Shown here in pieces: positions 44,091 through 55,431 of a stretch of DNA of 64,000 nt. The DNA is from Dryocosmus kuriphilus. Lineage: Eukaryota; Arthropoda; Insecta; Hymenoptera; Cynipidae. Position 1 is the first letter of the stretch, and the number at the start of each line of letters is the position of its first letter. The stretch is from the NCBI GenBank assembly GCA_038277395.1, contig CM076192.1, positions 128,555,366 through 128,619,365 on the forward strand, in the 5' to 3' direction. Under the pieces are notes generated by a model. It saw only the letters and a list, made by a program, of their open reading frames with translations. It was not told the DNA's origin and did not search any database. The position numbers and the translations under genes are program-made.

Positions 44091-44369
44091 ATCTAATGAA
44101 TTTTATATGTGTTAGATTCGTGGATATGATGTAGTATATTTTATAAAGTACACTAATAAACCGTTCTCCTTGTTTCAGTAAACGTGAAAACATATTTCAT
44201 AAGCGCTACCTTTGATTAAACATTCATATTTGTCAAATATTCCATTTCTATAATCTTCATTTAATTAACACATACATACGACCGGAAATAATTTCTTGGA
44301 CTGTTACCTAGCGGATGGTAGTTTTCCATTTTCGAATTAAAATAATTCGTAGACTTGAGAAATTATCTA
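44091..44369. other. AT-rich non-coding stretch
   Basis: Nothing recognised. Confidence 0.4.
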
Positions 44370-45365
44370 CACTGTAAGAAAAATTTGTGGTAAATTTCAC
44401 ATCCAAGTATTGGAAGTAATTAACCCATACAAGGATGGAAATTTGCCCATACCTCAGTATCGGAAAATTTCTATACATGGATGGGACTTTTCCCACACAT
44501 GGGTGGCATTTTTGGCATACCCCAGTATAAAAAAGTTTGCATACGTAGATCGGGCTTTTCCCACACCCTGAATTTTTTGAAGGGGCAAATTAAAGACAGA
44601 AGTGAGATTTACAGATAAAATATAATTTTAAGTAAAACATAATGTACAACGTAATATATAGTACAACTTCTATAAGAATTTAACAATTGACAGACAATCA
44701 AACTTGAGAAATAAAATCCGCTTCCATTCCTATGCGGTCCATCAATTTCTGGACTTGAGGATTTACCGTATGGATGTTCCTCTTATTCCTCCCTCTCTTG
44801 TGGCCCCCCTTAGGGCTGATTGTTTGGAGTACCTTGCAAAAATTAAAAAAAGAATGATTACCTTTGCAAATCATGTTACATTTACGTTCATCAAAGTTTG
44901 ACGCTTATTGTGTACATAACAGATATATATATATATAAAATTAGTTTACCCCGTATTACGAGAATTTTGTTCCTCTTATTTGTTACTCCTACTTTTACTC
45001 CAAAAGTACAGTTGCAATCACCTTTATTGTACTTAAAATGCCACTTTTCTTTCTGCCATAACACCAAGAGTTACATAAAATCACTGAAAATATTATGTAT
45101 TAGTCGTTTCACGCCATGACTACATGAGACCCACTCTCTTCGTTCTGCTTCGATTACCATGGCTACAGCACATGCACGCTTCACTCACGCATCAGCGTCC
45201 CATACTTGTATGGAAGTTTTACTGTACAGATGTATGGGAATCTCGAAAGGTATTGAAAATCTTCGTGCTACTACCGGGAAATTTCCATTCTGGTATGTGA
45301 AATTCAAAAGTAGGGAAAAGTTTTCATATTTTTGTATGGGAAATTTACGATTATTTCTTACAGTG
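44370..45365. mobile_element. MITE-like element with CACTGTAAGAAA termini
   Basis: Left end CACTGTAAGAAAAATTTGTG and right end in reverse CACTGTAAGAAATAATCGTA, each preceded outward by TA (44368-44369, 45366-45367), consistent with a TA duplication. Subterminal sequence near both ends repeats CCCATACA/GTATGGGAAA motifs in opposite senses. Length 996 bp. The small interior ORFs lack known domains. The TA duplication suggests mobilisation by a Tc1/mariner-type enzyme, but the ends match no transposase in this window. Confidence 0.65.
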
Positions 45366-45613
45366 TATGATATATATAAATATCATATCGGTGCTTAAAA
45401 GCCGTGTGGGGGAACAAGAATACTCGCTTCTACTGAAGGAACATGTCGGCAAACCAGTTCACGGACGGGTCTGCGAAGTAATGCGTAGAGAAGAACTATC
45501 GAGGGGCTTATCTAACATGTTTGTCTAGCCTGCCTGACTGAGATCGGAGATCGATGGATTACTTTTTGCATGACAAGACTTCGTTGTCGATACCTTGGTT
45601 TATCGCGATCGTT
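45366..45613. other. Decayed end of the minus-strand Gypsy element
   Basis: Probably further integrase sequence, too degenerate to align by eye. No other feature seen. Confidence 0.3.
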
Positions 45614-46128
45614 TCATGAATATGCCTTTCGGCGATACCAACTGCTGAGCATGCATATAATGGCCAGAAACTCTCGTACATTCGTGAGTGGATGCTCAAA
45701 GTATGCGTGTTCATCTAACACGCTTAACACCTCTTTCATGTCAGTCGCTTTGATCGGGTGTAGCTTCACGAATTTCGTGGAGCCACTGGTTACCAGAAGT
45801 ACGTCGTGTTTTGCCGAAAGTCTTTTGTCTATCGGTTCATAATAATCGATGTGGAACGTAGAAAAGGGAATCTTCCCTTTTGGAATAGGGTTGAGAAGAC
45901 CCTCCTTGTTACGCGCGATGGGCGAAAAAGCAATACATTTCAAGCAATTAGATATATAAAACTTAATGTTGGCGCGAAAATCTGGGAACCAATAATTTCT
46001 TAGTTTCGCCTCGACGTTTTTCTGGGTGGCCATGTACCTTAATTCAACATGATACTTGTAGATCACATGATCCGCCATCCACAGCGGGACATAAAACAAG
46101 GTGTGATCATTCCATTTTCGGTAGAAAA
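45614..46128 (-). pseudogene. pol: Gypsy integrase fragment
   Basis: 161-codon frame with the integrase zinc-binding region (HVELRYMATQKNVEAKLRNY, WFPDFRANIKFYISNCLKC) followed by PIPKGKIPFSTFHIDYYEPI, where the first catalytic Asp of the core lies. The second zinc-binding His is replaced by Tyr, and the frame decays before the second Asp and the Glu. This is the 3' end of a Gypsy pol whose RNase H and RT lie on the other side of a mariner insertion (46131-47372). Confidence 0.88.
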
Positions 46129-46130
46129 TA

Positions 46131-47372
46131 CTACATGGAATGAGAAGTCCCGAGCCTCACACAGAGATGTCGCCACTAGGATTAAACCATGTATGTTTTC
46201 GTTGAGAACCAGCCTTTAGACAGCACCGCCTTGAGTTTCGTGACATTCCGTGCATTAGTTTTCGAGCAACAGCTAATTGTGTCAGACAAGCTTTGGTTTC
46301 TCGCGAACGATGGAAAGAGACGAGTTTCGAGTTTTAATAAAACATTGTTTTTTAATGGGAAAAAACACCGTCCAGGCCAAGGACGCTGGTTTGCGGACTT
46401 CAAACGTGGTCGTACCAGCACCGATGATGCTCTGCGCAGTGGACGGCCCTCTGAGGTCACCACACCGGAAAACATAAAAAAAATCCACTTGATCGTTTTG
46501 AATGATCGGAAAGCGAAGTTGCTTGAAATAGCAGAGGCCATGGGTATATCTATAGAATGCGTTAGCAACATTTTGCATGAACATTTGGGGATGAAAAAGC
46601 TGATCGCAAGATGGGTGCCGCGTTTGCTCGCACCGGACCAGAAGCAGCAACGTGTTAAAGATTCCGAGCGTAATTTGGCCTTGTTCCAAAGAAACAAAAA
46701 GGACTTTTTGCGTCTATTCGTGACGATGGACGAATCCTGGATTCATTATTACACTCCTGAGTCCAACAGACAGTCTGCAGAGTGGTTGGAAGCAGGTAGC
46801 AGCCGTCCGAAGCGTCTAAAGACGCAACAGTCGGCCGAAAAGGTTATGGCAAGTGTTTTTTGGGATGCAAGAGGAATAATCATGATTGAATATTTGGAAA
46901 AGGGAAAAACCATCACAGGTGACTACTACTTTGCTCAACTGGATCGTTTAAACGAAGAAATGAAAAAAAAACGGCCGCACATGGCAAGGAAGAAAGTGCT
47001 GTACCACCACGACAACGCACCAGCACATTCATCGATGGAAACGATGGCCAAACTGAGCGAATTGCGCTACCAATTGGTTCAGCATCCTCCGTATTCACCA
47101 GATCTGGCCCCCAGCGACTACCATTTGTTCCCAAACTTGAAAAGGTTTCTTCAGGGAAAGAAATTTTCGTCGAATGCAGAAGTCATGGCCGAAACAGAGG
47201 CGTATTTTGAAGGTCTCGATAAATCATTTTTTTCGAAAGGTATCGAAATGTTGGAGGACCGCTGCAATAAGTGCACTACTTTAAATGGAGAGTACACCGA
47301 AGAATAAAAAAGGTTTTAAGGTAAAAAATTAATTTTTTCCTTGTGAGGCTCGGGACTTCTCATTCCATATGG
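46131..47372 (+). mobile_element. mariner (DD34D) element nested in Gypsy pol
   Basis: Terminal inverted repeats of about 31 bp: left CTACATGGAATGAGAAGTCC and right (reversed) CCATATGGAATGAGAAGTCC, continuing CGAGCCTCACA in both, with two differences. TA dinucleotides flank both ends (46129-46130, 47373-47374). Length 1242 bp. It interrupts the minus-strand Gypsy between RNase H and integrase. Confidence 0.92.
46310..47307 (+). pseudogene. mariner transposase with an N-terminal deletion/frameshift
   Basis: The start is the ATG at 46310 (MERDEFRVLIKHCFLMGKNT), the usual mariner N-terminus. After about 27 residues the frame is lost at about 46390, and coding resumes in another frame at WFADFKRGRTSTDD. 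The first helix-turn-helix therefore has lost about 20 residues and its frame. Everything after is intact to the stop: WVPRLLAPDQKQQRV (linker), first Asp in VTMDESWIHYY, second in YHHDNAPAH, third in YSPDLAPSDYHLF with 34 residues between the second and third Asp. It resembles the irritans-type mariners. Catalytic residues are all present, but the DNA-binding region is broken. Confidence 0.93.
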
Positions 47373-48960
47373 TACCATTCCTCTTTTCGTAGAATTTGTT
47401 TTCTGTGATTTTAACTTTTTGCGCAGTTAAAAAATCTTAATATCGCGCTTTTGACATATAATCATGTTCGATTCTAAAGAATTTTCTTCTATAACCATTA
47501 TTTTGCGTCTAAGCGCATCGACGTGTAACATTCTATCGCCGGGCCTATGTTCTATAATTTTGTCGTAGTTCTCTAACTCCAAAGACCATCTTGCAGTTCT
47601 AGGGTTAAGCCGTTCCCTGTCTAGGGCTAGTTGCAAGGAATTACAGTCTGTTAAGATTTGAATTTGATACCCTGCAACCAAACTCTCAAGCGCTGAAGAG
47701 CATACATAATTGCCGGTGTTTCCAATTCAAAACTATGGTAGTTGCTTTCTACGTAGGAAGTTCTTTTAGAAAAATGAAAGATTGGATGCAATTTTCCATC
47801 CCCTTGACGCTGGATTAGTACTGCCCTGAAACCGAGCTTAATGGCAGCACAAAGTAATTCTGTTTCGACGTTCGGATTGTAGCTGCTAAGAAGTCGAGCA
47901 GATATCAATCTTTTCTTAAGGGTTTCAAACGTTTCCAATTTCGATTTTCATTGAATTTAGTGAAGCGTTTTTCCGGAGTAAGTCATAAAGCTCTTTTGCG
48001 ATAATCGAAAATTCCTCGATGAATTTGCGGAAATAAGAACAGGGGTCTAAAAGTTTCTGAACGTCATGAACGTTTCGAGATAACGAAACATTGTTCTCGA
48101 CTTCTGCCCACGAATAGTGGGGCTACGCCTTTTTCAGAAATGTTGTATCCGAAGTATTCTATCTCTGTGGAAAAACTTGCATTTTTTCAAATCTGAATTC
48201 TAAGTCGTTTTCGACCATTAGGAAAAAAACTCGAGCAAGGGTCTCGAAATGTTATCACAAAGTTTCAGAGGCTATCAGCATGTCATCAAGATAGGCGAGT
48301 ACTTCGCCATTTTTTATTAATTCTGCAAATACAGTTTCGATAAAATATTGAAATTGTCGGGGCAATTTTGAGTCCAAAAGGAATATTAAGATGTTCTTTT
48401 AATCCAAAAGGAGTTACAAAAGCAGTGAACTTAATAGAATCTTCCACCATTAGTATATGGTAGAAACCATCTTTAAGGTCGAGAAGTGTGAAGTATTTTC
48501 GGGACGAGACGAGTTAGGCTAAGAACCTACCTGACCCTCAATTTCAATCAACCCCTTTTCCAGATGATTAATAATGTTGTTTTAGCCGAACTCGGAAGCG
48601 GCCGTATTTTCTGCCCCGAAGTTTGTCTATCTGATCTTCAATTAGCGGAAGGGTGTAATTTTTGCGTAATATTATTTCGTTCAAGGTAAATAATCGACAC
48701 GTAACCTAGTTTCCCCGTTTTTCTCCTTGCTAAAAACTGTTGGTGAAGTCCGGACGCTAAGGTAGTACATAATTGTTTACAAATAAATCTTCGAACTTCG
48801 AGCGCGTCTTGTAATATTACTTCTGATTTATATTAAGTGAGAATTTATTTTCAGGTTTGTTTTCGGAAATATCAGTTGCAAAGATCTCATGAATTTTCTC
48901 GTCATAGTTAGTATTTACATCGGAAAACCTCTACCAAATATTTTTAAAGCTCTTCTACCT
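47373..48960 (-). pseudogene. pol: Gypsy reverse transcriptase and RNase H
   Basis: RNase H is readable in two frames: 47651-47938 (LKKRLISARLLSSYNPNVET, GFRAVLIQRQGDGKLHPIFH, ELETPAIMYALQRLRVWLQG) and 47427-47681 (IQILTDCNSLQLALDRERLN, WSLELENYDKIIEHRPGDRM, HVDALRR). The RT is more decayed; the catalytic box YLDDMLIASET is at about 48270-48300 (YLDD codons 48282-48293). Many stops and frameshifts. Gag and protease lie upstream at 49005-49730. Confidence 0.85.
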
Positions 48961-49004
48961 CGAACAGCGCATGTTTTGATCGTCGAGTTTAAGAATACAA
49001 GAAA

Positions 49005-49730
49005 TCATAAATTCTCATGAGCTACATGGACAGTTCGGATACTTACAGAACATTCGCCTAGAATCTTCAGCTCGCTGTTATTTATTACACTGTACTTATA
49101 TTGTGGCTTCGAAACAGTATCTAAAATTGATTCCGGTAGAAACATCTCTTTGATGAAACTTACCGGAATTCCTGCATCAATAATTGAGTCGAGATGGAGA
49201 CAGATCAGTTCGCCGTAATTATCGAATTTATATTCAATGATTCTGAAGAATTTCCTGTCCGTCTCTCTATCTGGCTGTGTGATAATTCTGACCTGCGGTG
49301 ATTTTTTTCTCACGGCATTCCTTATGAGTGGCCCTTTTTTGAAGCACTTAAAGCAGGCAGCTTCTACGCTCAGCAGTTGCGTGCACTCACTGGCATAGTG
49401 ACATAATTTGCTGCAATTATAGCAGCGCACTGATAACTTCTGAAGGCCGTTTGAAGAGTTTGTTGCCTTGAGTTCAGGATTCACATTGGACTTCATTGGT
49501 GTGGAGAGGCGAAGATTCAGTTTTCGGAGGACCCTTCTTTAAGCTCTTGAGTGTTATCTTCTTGAAAGCCTCCAGAAAATCTACCTTTTCCTTGAATCGT
49601 TGAATCCTACCTTGATTCCTCATGCTTATTTCCGGAATAACATCAATCGCTTAGTCCAGGAGTTCATATTTTGCGACTGTGATATTATTGGCCAGAATTA
49701 GCTTGTAACATTATTGGATTTGGGGTCATT
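49005..49730 (-). pseudogene. gag-pol: Gypsy gag nucleocapsid and protease
   Basis: The best open part is 49005-49496 (163 codons). It has a CCHC zinc knuckle (CYNCSKLCHYASEC), a second degenerate knuckle (CFKCFKKGPLIRNA, lacking the last ligands), and then the aspartic protease with the active-site motif IIDAGIPVSFIKE, where the family usually has D-T/S-G. Upstream to about 49730 are gag remnants such as NQGRIQRFKEKVDFLEAF. The order gag-NC-PR-RT-RH-IN on the minus strand makes one Gypsy element of about 4.2 kb, excluding the nested mariner. No LTRs were found. Confidence 0.85.
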
Positions 49731-49874
49731 TGAGTCCTATTGTTATTCTTAATTAGAATCTTATGCCTGCATTGAGTTGAGATTTAAAATCACTGAAGTT
49801 CAAACCTACGCGGTTTTACCCATTTTGATAGCACAACCTTTTCCTGCATTTATTTACTTTTATGTGAATAAGTA

Positions 49875-51179
49875 CAGGGTGCGCCATCTGAATGTGGTCG
49901 ATGGAAATATTGAATAACTTTGACAGATTTACACCGATTGACGTCGTCGAACACATTTCGGAAAGGTTATTCCATTACAATTTTAACCATGAATCGATTC
50001 ACGCCCAAAGAACGCGCGGAAATAGTAACAATGTTCATTAAATGTAATCGTTCAGTTGTTGCAACACAGCGTGCGTATCGTCAAAAGTATCGCGGTCGTT
50101 CTGCGCCTAAAAGTGACACTATTCGTCGCTTAGCTTCGAATTTCGAGAATCACGGGTCTGTAGCGGACCGTCCACATTCAAATCGACCACGTCCTCGACG
50201 ATCAAATGAAAATATTGAAGCTGTTCAACGGAGTGTTGCAGACAATCCTTCTGTCTCGTACCGCCGCCGGTCTCAGCAACTAAACATCAGTGGAACTACT
50301 TTGAGGAGGATTCTGAAAGATGATCTGGATATGTTTCCATATAAAGTGCAGTTAACCCAAAGATTATTGGAAACAGACAATCCGAGACGCGTGGCTTACG
50401 CCAATAACGTTATTCGAGTGAGTGAATCGGAGCCCGATTTTTGGGAGCGAATTTTAATGACTGATGAGGCCCATTTCACGCTATCTGGCACTGTAAATAA
50501 ACAAAACTGTCGCATTTGGGGGAAAGAAAATCCTCATACTATACATCAAACTCCACTGCATGATCAGAAAGTGACTGTTTGGGCCGGTGTCTGCTCAAAA
50601 ACCATCATTGGTCCGTTCTTCTTCAGATTTGGGGGAAATTGTCAATGGGGATCGGTATCGATGGATGTTGGCACACTCTGTTTTACCAGAAATGCGTGAA
50701 AAAGGTCTTAAAGGCTTTTGGTTTCAACAAGACGGCGCGACCTGTCACACCGCGAAATCAACGATGAACTTCTTGCGTCAAAATTTCCCAGGACGTGTGG
50801 TGTCGAAAGGGGGGGATATTGACTGGCCACCGAGATCGCCCGATTTAACGGCACCGGACTTTTTTTTGTGGGGATTTTTAAAAAGCAAAGTGTATGCCAA
50901 CAAACCGAAGACTTTAGACGAGCTTAAGGAAAATATTCGAGCCGAAATCACTGCGATATCACCCGAGATGCTGACAAATGTCATGGAAAATGCCAGAAAA
51001 AGAGCTGAATTTTGTATCCGCAATGAAGGTGGTCATTTGATCGACGTTGTTTTTGGAAACTGAATGGAAAAAATTGTAAAGCTTCAAATTTTATAAAAAT
51101 AAATAGTTTTCCAAAATCGATTGAGAATTGTTCAAGTTATTCAATATTTCCATCGACCACATTCAGATGGCGCACCCTG
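49875..51179 (+). mobile_element. DD41D-type mariner-superfamily element, nearly intact
   Basis: Perfect 46-bp terminal inverted repeats beginning CAGGGTGCGCCATCTGAATG and ending AATAACTT. TA at both flanks (49873-49874, 51180-51181). Length 1305 bp. The perfect repeats and the single frameshift in the transposase suggest the most recent insertion of the window. Confidence 0.93.
49989..51063 (+). pseudogene. DD41D transposase with one frameshift
   Basis: The start at ATG 49989 (MNRFTPKERAEIVTMFIKCN) was chosen because it begins the conserved N-terminal helix. The N-terminal helix-turn-helix is followed by GSVADRPHSNRPRPRRSNEN and a second HTH with LRRILKDDLDMFPYKVQ. The first catalytic Asp is in ILMTDEAHFTLSG, then NKQNCRIWG. 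An extra base in the G-run near 50632 shifts the frame. The second frame continues to the stop with the second Asp in WFQQDGATCHTAK and the third in DWPPRSPDLTAPDFFLWGFL. There are 41 residues between the second and third Asp, the spacing known from rosa-type elements. About 358 residues in all. Only the single indel prevents a full-length product. Confidence 0.92.
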
Positions 51180-51181
51180 TA

Positions 51182-51591
51182 TATTAGTAATGTCGCGCTT
51201 CAGGTTTCTCCTGCAATATTGAAAATTGCCGAGCAGTTTGTTCTGAATTGCCTTTAATGAGTTCTGTCCAACAAATCTAGTCCGATTACACAAATCGGAT
51301 CGTGGTCGGGTAGAACGCTGAAGCTTGCCTTACCACCCGATTGTTTAACTTGACTAATAACAAGACCCCTGGAACGAGAGTAGGAGGCCCCTCCATACGT
51401 GATCTGTTTTCCTTACTATTTTTCAAAGGCAAGTCTCGGAAAGGAAAGTTGTTTTTAATCAAAAATCCATCGCTAATCTAACTCTCGGCGGATTTCAACT
51501 CAACGTCAGCTGATGAGTCCATAAAAGGTCCAGAAAAGGTGCTTTTTACCCACTGCGTGACACCCCGCGCAAGATCTTGTTTTTTAAGCCA
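51182..51591. other. Flank with possible retroelement sequence on the minus strand
   Basis: A short minus-strand stretch (about 51280-51420) reads SFSVLPDHDPICVIGLDLL, which resembles the C-terminal part of a retroelement protease or the protease-RT linker. It could be a second fragment related to the Gypsy element. Too short to assign. Confidence 0.35.
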
Positions 51592-52133
51592 TGAAATACA
51601 ACTACAAAAAATTTGGATCAAATATAACTTAAGTTATACAATTTAAACAGTTGTTTTTTCAAATGGAGGTCTATTTCTAAAACGTAGCCCCTAAAAAAAA
51701 TGTTGAACTCTTGAAAAATTTGTTTTACCCCTATCTTTTATATACTTTCTTCGCCAAAATCGGTTTAGTAATTAATTTTGAGAAAAACGATTTTTTTTTT
51801 ATTTTTCTTGCCTCCTCCATAATTGCCCCAAAAATTAAATTTCAACGTTATCCTTTGAAGGAATTGCCCTGTGCGGGGGAGAAATTTACATGCTTAACAC
51901 CCTATCCAATTTCTCGGCTTATTTGCAGATAATTTCTTTTGCCGTTTTTTTAAATTTTGTTTTTAAATCTGAAAAAGGAGAAATGTGGCTAATATGATTA
52001 GAAATTAGGGGCTTCAATAATGATATAATAATCGTTCAGAATTTGAATAGTGAAATGGCAAAAAATCACGTAAACAATGTAATGTAAGACACATTAAGCG
52101 TATAAATAATCCTTTTTCCACTATGAAGCAGTA
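51592..52133. repeat. Repeat X, copy 1, uninterrupted
   Basis: Matches both parts of copy 2 (39028-39190 and 43256-43600) and contains the middle (about 51741-51800) missing from copy 2. No ORF. Homology ends at GAAGCAGTA, just before CACAGTGG at 52134. Confidence 0.8.
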
Positions 52134-52679
52134 CACAGTGGTCCGGGAAAAAAATCATTTGCCAAAAGTCTCTTTTTTTGAAACAATAAGGAAATGTTAA
52201 TTGCCTATTATAGTAAGTTCTAGGGATGTTAGGGAAGAAGAAGTTGATAATAATTTAATCTTCAAAGTAATTTATAGCGACAAAAAGGAGCAACAAAGTA
52301 CGGACTTCTGAAATGTATCAAACGGACGACAAATAAGGCTCTCTTTAAAAGGCGTCGTACTTTTTACAGAATTAGTTTTGATAAAATAGCGTAGGAGCAG
52401 ATTAAAGTATGGTAGGAGAGGTTTGGAAAATGGGTGTGGTTAGTCCCTACTATGAACTAAAAAGACGATACAACGAATCAAACTGCAACTACATTCTAAT
52501 CGTGAATGCAGTCATGATTGCAGTAATTGAAAAAAGTCCCGGCAAAAAAAGAATATGTAAACAATCTAGAGTTCACCACGAATACATGGAACTTTGATTT
52601 AACTTCGCATACCAGTGATCACATGAGAAAAAAGTGATTGAAAATGATTAAAAATTATTTTCAACATTTTGTGTCATAA
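52134..52679. other. Non-coding stretch starting with a CACAGTGG terminus-like motif
   Basis: CACAGTGGTCCGGGAAAAAA begins exactly where repeat X homology stops. It could be the end of another element, but no inverted partner was found in the window. The rest has no supported gene. Confidence 0.4.
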
Positions 52680-53554
52680 GCCTGACGAAAAAATGACTTT
52701 AATTTTTTTTTAAATATTTTAATGATTACTATTATTATTATTCTTAGTAACAAATGAACTAAAATGATAAGATACTACAAAAAAATACTGAAACGTAAAA
52801 CTCACGACATTAGAAAATTGCCGAGAAGGAAATTTTCAAAGTCGAAAATTCCCGACAGTTTGTACTATTTCCGTTTATAGTTCCACAATTTCAAAACTTA
52901 AAAAATTTCTTTTAATAAACATTAGTTGTTGTGCAATTAAAAAATTTTTTTTCAACTATTATTTATTGAATAATAATTTTCGGTCAGAAATTTTCCAGTT
53001 CAGGTATTTTCTAATGACGGGAATTTTATACATCGGTATTTTTTTGTCGGCAATTTGACAGTGTCGGGAAATTCATTTTTTGGGATCTTTCAATCATCCA
53101 AGCAATATTATTAATTAATAATAATAAATATTATTTTATTAAATTAATTTTATTTTCCGCGCTTTTTGCTTTGTTTGATAATAATAATAACGATTGAATT
53201 TTTGTTTTAATTTCAAGTTAGCCATTTTTTTCCCAAACGTAAAATTTCATATTTAAGGCTTTTTGGATAAAGTATCGAATAGCGGATACATCCGATTTTT
53301 TTGAAACTATATGCACTTATGTATTTTGACTCGCTGATTACGAAAATCATAGTGAAAATTGGCGACTAGGCCATTTTCATGGTGAAACCCATAAAAAACG
53401 CCATAAAAACCACGTTTTTTGCGTTTATCTCAGTAAATGTACAAAATATTAAAAAATCTTTCAAACAAAAGTTGTAGCCAGCATAAAAATACATCTTTTA
53501 TATTCTATATACTTTTTATCTTAAACCATTATTGTTCAAGATAATGAGGATTGC

Positions 53555-53775
53555 GCTTCCGTAACCAGTCAGTGCATGTGTAGCCCCCCCACCTCAACCT
53601 TGGAAAAGGGATCGAGCGTGACCGAACACATTTTCGTAACCAGTCAGTGCATACGTAGCCCCCCCCCCCCCCCCCTTTGAAAAGTGGTCGAGCGTTACTG
53701 AACGCATTTCCGTAACCAGTCAGTGCATGTGCCCCCCCCCCCCCCCCTCTGGAAAGGAGGCCGTGGGTGGCTGAA
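53555..53775. repeat. Three units of about 75 bp inside Merlin
   Basis: GTAACCAGTCAGTGCAT occurs near 53562, 53635 and 53712, each followed by a C homopolymer of different length and GG(A)AA.GG.(T)CGAGCGT. The C-runs (up to 16) are likely length-variable. Confidence 0.85.
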
Positions 53776-53844
53776 TGCATAGGAAAAATCACAAAAATAC
53801 TGCAAAATGTTTAGCGGTACGACTTAAATTGTATGAAAGGTTGT

Positions 53845-54255
53845 GTAGGACCTTAGTTATTCTTTGTGCCCTATCACAGGGGTGCCTTCCCGCCCCACAA
53901 CACCTGGAAAAGGGGGTTGTGTGAAACCTTAGTTATTTTTTGTGCCCTATCACAGGGGTGCCTTCCCGCCCCCACAACACCTAGGAAAGGGGGTCGTGTG
54001 TGACCTAAGTTATTTATGTGACCTGTTGCAGGGGTGCCTTCCCGCCCCCACAACACCTGGGAAAGGGGGTTGTGTGAAACCTTAGTTATTTTTTGTGCCC
54101 TATCACAGGGATGCCTTCCCGCCCCCACAACACATGGGAAAGGGGGTCGTGTGTGACCTAAGTTATTTATGTGACCTGTTGCAGGGGTGCCTTCCCGCCC
54201 CCACAACACCTGGGAAAGGGGGTTGTGTGAGACCTTAGTTATTTTTTGTTCTAGC
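53845..54255. repeat. Five units of about 76 bp in two alternating types inside Merlin
   Basis: GTGCCTTCCCGCCCCCACAA recurs near 53882, 53957, 54033, 54110 and 54185. Units 1, 2 and 4 are preceded by CCCTATCACAGGG, and units 3 and 5 by GACCTGTTGCAGGG. The 128-codon minus-strand ORF here is a translation of the array. Confidence 0.88.
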
Positions 54256-54484
54256 AACATTATTTATTACACTTTTTACCGTTTTTCATCTCACATCTGG
54301 GCGTGGATTATCTCCCTACTCTTTATTTTCCCCCTCTCTCTCTCGCACGCTCGATTGTCTTCATGACACACGTCGGTGCTGGAATAATCGAGTCTGAACG
54401 TGCCACGGAGCAAGTCCCGCGTGAGTCGCTCTGTCTCTCTCTTAACTCTTGCTATTTAAATTAAGCTTTTTCGCTGTTATTGGT

Positions 54485-55431
54485 ATGTTGTTAAAAATGA
54501 ATCAGATTCATAACATCTTCACTTTGAGCTCTATTTTCCAAGATCGCGAAAAACCCCTTCAGTGGTTACGCGATATCGAACTCATTCCAAGCACAAGATA
54601 TTGCATTAAACATAAAAAGAACATGACCCTACACGAATCAGTATTTACCTGTGGTCAATTTAAATGCCAAAAAAAGGGCAAATACTCTCATAATGCTACT
54701 GTAGCGGAAAATACGTGGTTTGAGCAATCTCACATTTCAGCAGCAGCCTGCATGTTAATTACAGACAGCTTTGCTGTTAATTTAACCTTTGAACAAACCA
54801 TTCGCGAAAGCAGTATAATTGAAGGTCAGCAGGTGTCCAGGGAAAGTGTTGCCGATCGCTTTTTCTTTTGTCGAGAAGTTTGTATGGTTGCTCTTGACAA
54901 ACAGTTTGAAAATGAAGGAAAATGGGAGGCGTGGGGGAAATTGTAGAAATCGATGACTGTAAAATAGGACGTCGAAAGTACGAAAGAGGACGTGCGGTGG
55001 AAGGCTCTTGGATCTTGGGAATGATTCACAGGGGGCATCCTGAGAATTATCGATTGGAAATTTGCCCTGATAACAAAAGAGATGAAACAACCTTACTCTC
55101 TTTGATCCAGAAGCATATAGCAATTGGCACAGAAATCCAAACAGACTGCTGGAAAGGCTACTTAAATCTGAAAGCTCATGGTTATGTCCACAAAACTGTG
55201 AATCATTCTCAAGAGTTTGTGAATCAGGAAACTGGAGCGCACACACAAAATATAGAATCGTCCTGGCGTTGGATGCGACGCTCCCTATCACGGGGTGGAG
55301 TTCACAAAAACAACTTAGCAGACCATCTTTGCAAATTTTTGTGGCGGCGTCTGGTAAGAAAATTAAACGCAGATCCCTTTTCTCAGTTGATCACTGACAT
55401 AAAAATTTGCTATCCTGGCAAAGGAAACTAA
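54485..55431 (+). pseudogene. Merlin transposase (ISXO2-like DDE), one frameshift
   Basis: Likely start at ATG 54485 or 54497. The N-terminal part has a zinc-ribbon-like segment (CIKHKKNMTLHESVFTCGQF, KCQKK) followed by NTWFEQSHIS and LTFEQTIRE, typical of the region before the catalytic core of ISXO2-like proteins. The frame breaks near 54920-54946, and the overlapping frame continues as GEIVEIDDCKIGRRKYERGR (first Asp), GTEIQTDCWKGYLNL (second Asp) and HTQNIESSWRWMRRSL (third acidic residue region). It ends at 55431. Total about 310 residues. One missing or extra base near the first Asp is the only visible defect. Confidence 0.9.

Noticed and set aside
53874..54260. 128-codon minus-strand repetitive ORF
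   Set aside because: Three-fold repeat of the same peptide produced by the 76-bp array; no start context or family.
54782..55291. 169-codon minus-strand ORF
   Set aside because: Antisense shadow of the Merlin transposase.
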